The position numbers and the translations under genes are program-made. A stretch of DNA of 64,000 bases from Tillandsia leiboldiana (lineage: Eukaryota; Streptophyta; Magnoliopsida; Poales; Bromeliaceae): assembly GCA_029204045.2 (NCBI GenBank), contig CM055081.1:7641068-7705067 (forward strand). Direction: 5' to 3'. Position 1 is the stretch's first letter. Each line of letters opens with the position of its first letter. The notes below the pieces were generated by a model. That model saw only the letters and a list, made by a program, of their open reading frames with translations, was not told the DNA's origin and ran no database searches. Shown here piece after piece: positions 59,886 to 64,000 of this stretch.

Positions 59886-60992
59886 GTTGTGAATTTATGT
59901 TGTTCTTCATGATCGAAGTAGCCGGTGAGTCTGTGTTGTTTCCTACACTTAATTAGAATCTTAACCAGTAAAATAAATGTTAAAAATATTTTAATAATAA
60001 AATACCGTACTCTTTTTGATAATGTAATTTTCAAATTATTAGAATAAAATTTAAAATTTTAAAAATTTTAAAAATTATTTTATTATTAATTTTTAATTTA
60101 TTTATTAAATTTATTTTTATTTATTAATTTTAATATTTTTATTTTGCATAGCCGGCGTCTGGGCTAATTAATACAGACTATTCTTCGTACTAATTAGTAA
60201 GAAAGCCCATTAAGAATCCATCATTAGCATCCAATTAAGGATCCCAACTTTAGTATTCCAACTCCTACGTAGACCTCCTCACTCTATGTATATAAATATG
60301 TACAGTATTTATAGGGAGATAGATATATTTACATAAATAGTAAATAAATATAAGTAAGAAATAAATTTCTTATTTGATCTAATTTTTATTTGTTTAATTA
60401 TTTATCGTCGAATATTGAAAGAGTTTTCATTAATTTCTTCCACACAAATGACGGAAATACGTTTTAGCACAGAGTCTCGCACGCTTTCGGATCAATTTTA
60501 TTTCAATTTTTGTTTTACTATAATTTCTAAAATTTTTATAATATTTAACAGTAAATTTTATTTAATTTAATCATAAAATAATTAGATAATTTAATCAGAA
60601 TAAGATTTAGTGTGATTATTTTTTCTAACAATCTAAAATTTATATCGATTTGATTGTCATTAAAATTCAACGAGTACTAATCCAAAAAAAATTTGCATGG
60701 TACATGTAATTTTGTTGACAACTTGATTGTATGTTTGACATTCAAAGAAATTAGCATTTTGAAAATTTTAATTATATATAGTTTTTTGCAATTTTATTTT
60801 ATCTGCTAAATTTAAAATTATTTTATCATATATAAACAGAATTTTGTAGACTGTTTAACGAAATGTCCGAATAAGAGTAAGATCCTAAAGTAATCGAGGG
60901 GATGAGACTTTACCTATAAAGGGTCTTTCTGTCGTGGGAACCCAATTTTTGTGATAAGAGGTTTTTTGATATTTTTAAAAATACAGAAACTC

Positions 60993-60998
<6 letters not shown>
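59886..60998. other. AT-rich intergenic DNA after copy E
   Basis: The 3' flank begins with TTGTGAATTTATGTTGTTCTTC, shared with copies B, D and F. The remainder is AT-rich, with no gene or defined repeat. Confidence 0.6.
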
Positions 60999-61064
<66 letters not shown>

Positions 61065-61284
61065 GCTTCTATGTCTTTAAAAATATTAAGTTATTGGTGC
61101 TTATGAGTTTTTAGTTCTTAGATAAAAAAATATGTGGTTAGGATGATACTGGACCTCCTGAATTAAGTGAGTGGTTGGTGGAATAGAATGATCTAAAAAA
61201 TAAAATTAGTTAAATAGATAAATCTAACGACAGAAAATTTATAAATACTAATTACTTCATACTTATACAAATATAATAATTAAA

Positions 61285-61330
<46 letters not shown>
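60999..61330. mobile_element. Micron-like element between (TA)n and (CT)n(TA)n
   Basis: A roughly 225-base element has TTATTGGTGCTTATGAGTTT, ATGTGGTTAGGATGATACTG, GTGAGTGGTTGGTGGAATAG and an inverted right arm. It is bordered by (TA)n at 60999-61056 and (CT)n(TA)n at about 61285-61330. Confidence 0.6.
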
Positions 61331-61435
61331 GATTGCATATTGAGTCAATAAATAGGTCGAGTGAACAATGATAGGGATATAGGGTATATTCCTGTTTAAT
61401 CAAAAAAAAAAAAAAATTAATAAAAAGAAAAACAG

Positions 61436-61484
61436 CAACAATGATAGGGATGTCAGTGTACACTCGACATCCCTATTGTGCTGA
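61436..61484. repeat. Short inverted repeat
   Basis: CAACAATGATAGGGATGTC and GACATCCCTATTGTGCTG are nearly complementary around AGTGTACACTC. A partial copy lies near 61367. Confidence 0.6.
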
Positions 61485-61594
61485 AACAACTAGTATTAAC
61501 TTATTGCCATTGCCATAAATGCCGTTGCCTTTTGTTTCCACCTAACAAGCCCTACATTTAGATTTTGAGTTTTTTTTTTGACTCAATATGTGAT

Positions 61595-61595
<1 letters not shown>

Positions 61596-61638
<43 letters not shown>
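61596..61638. repeat. (TA)n microsatellite
   Basis: About 20 TA units, directly before the inverted leader copy of copy F. Confidence 0.95.
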
Positions 61639-61642
<4 letters not shown>

Positions 61643-61675
61643 GGAAGAGAGGAAACCGGAACCGGAAGATACATT

Positions 61676-61893
61676 CGGGGAAGAGAGGAAACCGGAAGTC
61701 TTGAGAAGTAGACGAACTTTGAAGATTCTATATATAAAAAAACTCAAAAAGCGATGGTACCGCCGCTTTATATAAAAAAACTCAAAAAGCGATGGTACCG
61801 CCGCTTTTTGAGTTTTTTTATATATAGAATCTTCAGAGTTCGTCTACTTCTCAAGAGTATCCTCTTGTATCTTCCGGTTTTCTCTCTTCCCCC
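61676..61893. repeat. Inverted repeat of the copy F 5' leader
   Basis: The left arm (61676-61755) is the reverse complement of the gene's own leader (61800-61893) apart from a 16-base gap. The core stretch CTTGAGAAGTAGACGAAC to AAAAAAACTCAAAAAGCG has one mismatch over about 52 bases. A 38-base tandem pair with AAAAGCGATGGTACCGCCGC sits in the loop. Confidence 0.88.
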
Positions 61894-61940
61894 AATTATT
61901 CTCTTCCTCTCTCTCTCCGGTTTCTTATACAAGAAATTAA

Positions 61941-62981
61941 ATGGGTGCCCACATCATCAAGGGCAAGAATTCGAACGCCGTCGAAACGGCCGGCCTCCGT
62001 GCCGAACTTGATTTGGTGTTCCGAGCTGCCTGCCTGCTCGTACCCGAGCTCTCGCTGCCTTCCAACCCCCAGTACTCCGTCTCCGTCACCATCACCCCGG
62101 CCGTGGATCTCAATCCTGCCTATTCCAACTCCCCCTCGACCCTCGCCCTCGTGCTCTTCTACTTCAGGTACAACGTCTATATCCCTCTATTCTATCTTGC
62201 ACTCGTGAAGCATTGCGTCGTCCTTGACGACGACGACGATAGAAAGTCCATGACGATGGTGGCGCCGGAGATCGCGGATGGGAGCCCGTCGTTATTGGGG
62301 GACATGACCGCCGCTGAACTCCTAGTGGAGATACACAAGGGACGAGGGTTGCTGCTGGAGGGATTGAATAAGAGGAAGAGCGAGGTGGAGGAGGAGCTGA
62401 CATCTATTGAGAAATGGAGGAGAGTTCGGAGCAAGGCTGCCTCGGCGTTATCCATACTGCTTGCGGTCATCTACTCGGCAGCGCTGGTGGCCTCGAAGGT
62501 GACACCGGCCTCCTTCATGGCGATGCTGCTGGTCTCCCTCGCGGTGGTGAATCTGCTGGTCCCTGCCGCCATTAAGGAGGTTGGCCGGCGGTTCGGCATG
62601 ACGGAGGACGAGCGCAAGAGCCAGTTGGAAATCGAAAAGGATGGGATCAAGGCGATGTGCCGAGAGCCGATGCGCGGACAACTGCTGCTGTCCGAGCTGA
62701 AGCAGATAAGATCGCTTCTCGAGAACCTGAAGAGAGAGCGGATCGCCTTACGCGCCACCGAGGTAAATCAACACACTCTGGCAACTGACAATCAGGCAGA
62801 TCAGGGCTGCATCTGCCAGACCGCAGCGGCAGCAATGGCGGCGGCTCATCTCGAACGAGAGGTGTACGAGAAAACGAAGAAGGTCGAGGAGGCAATAAAG
62901 GATGTTTGCAAAATGGTGGATCTCATGGAACGCAAGGCGAAGGAGAAGGCCGCCGACTTTGTGAACATTATTAGCAAATGA
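61941..62981 (+). CDS. Copy F of the coiled-coil/two-helix gene family, intact
   Basis: 346 residues from MGAHIIKGKNSNAVETAGL, preceded by TTTCTTATACAAGAAATTAA as in copy D. It has LRAELDLVFRAACLLVP, NPAYSNSPSTLALVLFYFRYN and YIPLFYLALVK, an acidic DDDDD patch, TAAELLVEIHKGRGLLLEG, a hydrophobic pair (ALSILLAVIYSAALVASKV, then FMAMLLVSLAVVNLLVPAAI) and a charged tail ending FVNIISK. It is nearly identical to copy D but keeps the frame. Its middle (APEIADGSPSLLGDMTAAEL) matches copy E rather than D, which suggests gene conversion. Function is unknown. Confidence 0.83.
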   Translation: MGAHIIKGKNSNAVETAGLRAELDLVFRAACLLVPELSLPSNPQYSVSVTITPAVDLNPAYSNSPSTLALVLFYFRYNVYIPLFYLALVKHCVVLDDDDDRKSMTMVAPEIADGSPSLLGDMTAAELLVEIHKGRGLLLEGLNKRKSEVEEELTSIEKWRRVRSKAASALSILLAVIYSAALVASKVTPASFMAMLLVSLAVVNLLVPAAIKEVGRRFGMTEDERKSQLEIEKDGIKAMCREPMRGQLLLSELKQIRSLLENLKRERIALRATEVNQHTLATDNQADQGCICQTAAAAMAAAHLEREVYEKTKKVEEAIKDVCKMVDLMERKAKEKAADFVNIISK

Positions 62982-64000
62982 GTCGTGAATTTATGTTGTT
63001 CTTCATGTGTTGTTTCTTATACTTAATTATAATATTGCTGGATATGCAGTTGCATGTTGTGTAATATGATATTGAAGATATGCTAATTTCTTTTAAACCC
63101 TCATGACTAGGGATCGAATGAATGTTAATTAAGATGTGTGTTTTTTTTGTAACTATATCTTTTGATAATAAAATCTTTTTAGTTGAGGCTCGAACTGGAT
63201 GAAGCTTTCTTTATTATCTACATAAACTTGAATAGTTTAAAGCTAAGTAGTATTAAAATACTACAAAAGTTAGATAGGCCATAAGCTAGCTAGTTGCGAA
63301 TTACCATGCGAAAAAAAACTTACCAATAATATTATTTTTAAAATTTATTAAAACATTTTTGAACTTACATTCCTATGTTTAATTACTTCTTTTTTTTTTT
63401 CCTTTTATACTATATAATTTTTAAAAAATATAACTAAATCTTTCAAATTTTGAATGATTCTTTAATATGTCTTAATTATAAATTTTTAAGACATATTTCA
63501 CACAGACTAAATAATTAATAATCTTTTCTCTAAATTTATCATATCCGCTATAAATAAGTTCGAATATAATAATTTTTTTTTAAAATTCAAATATAAATCG
63601 AATAAAATATTTAAATAAATATTAATATGCATATATATAAATATGAAATAAAAATAAAATTATCAACTATACAATTAAAGTTTCACATATAAAATATAAT
63701 AAAATAAATAAAAAATTTAAAAAATCATCTTATTTTTTCACAATATATATTAAAGGTCATCTTATCTATCGATAAAAAAATAATTAAATCTTTTTTATCT
63801 CCCCACAAATAATAATAAAATTACATTAACTTTTAAAAAAATTAATAATTAAGTATTTCTTATCTCCCTACTTTATACACCTTCAAATTGACTCCTTTAG
63901 TAATGATAAATTAGAAAACTAAATCTAGTAAGCAATTATATCCATGATGCACTAATTTGTGAATTTGTAAGACATATTTCTCGTAGATTAATTAATAATC
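62982..64000. repeat. 3' flank of copy F, segmental duplicate of the copy D flank
   Basis: Bases 62982-63400 match 52300-52760, and 63538-64000 match about 54318-54385 plus 54898-55320. The duplication continues past the window edge. No gene is seen in it. Confidence 0.85.

Noticed and set aside
61372..61420. A separate LINE insertion ending CCTGTTTAATCAAAAAA near 61.4 kb
   Set aside because: Only the last ~20 bases resemble the 54.4-54.9 kb insert tail. No body or target duplication could be defined.

Overview
This is nuclear DNA from a flowering plant. It has a seven-exon nuclear gene for chloroplast ribosomal protein S1, tRNA-Met-primed LTR retrotransposons, LINE tails, MITEs and very long (TA)n arrays. 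The S1 protein reads like monocot versions, and the GC-rich single-exon genes in an AT-rich background also fit a monocot. A non-grass monocot such as pineapple is possible, but that is inference. There is a 10-N gap at 42787-42796.

Layout. 1-1100: flank, perhaps the last exons of an unidentified + strand gene. 1205-4484 (-): plastid RPS1. 6517-7461 (-): copy A of a lineage-specific gene family, with a minisatellite at its 5' side. 8.3-10.7 kb: AT-rich, with weak DNA-element remnants and two palindromes. 10.7-22.4 kb: a Ty3/gypsy gag ORF cut by a very young del/Tekay-like element with 4.1-kb LTRs; the gag then runs into a Cassandra (5S-rRNA-bearing TRIM) end. 22.6-24.3 kb: a block repeated in inverted orientation at 55.6-57.6 kb. 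25.2-35.1 kb: a Tourist/Harbinger-like element with a decayed Ty1/copia element nested in it. 35-36.1 kb: three tandem units that look like promoter copies of the gene family. 36.5 kb: a stub of a galactinol synthase gene. 37-41.6 kb: a LINE tail, many (TA)n arrays and small elements bounded by them.

41.7-63 kb (+): family copies B (41.7), C (fragment, 44.2), D (51.3, one-base frameshift), E (58.9) and F (61.9). Between them lie degenerate repeats, a solo LTR, MITEs, a Mutator-like MITE, LINE tails and a complete Cassandra element. D and F belong to one segmental duplication that extends several kb downstream.

The gene family (A-F) is the main unrecognised biology. It encodes about 314-346 residue single-exon proteins with a conserved N-terminal block, an acidic patch, a central pair of hydrophobic helices and charged coiled-coil flanks. 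Because the segments are duplicated, many insertions can be polarised against an unoccupied copy in the same window. This was done for Cassandra, two LINEs, a solo LTR, a MITE and the Tourist element.
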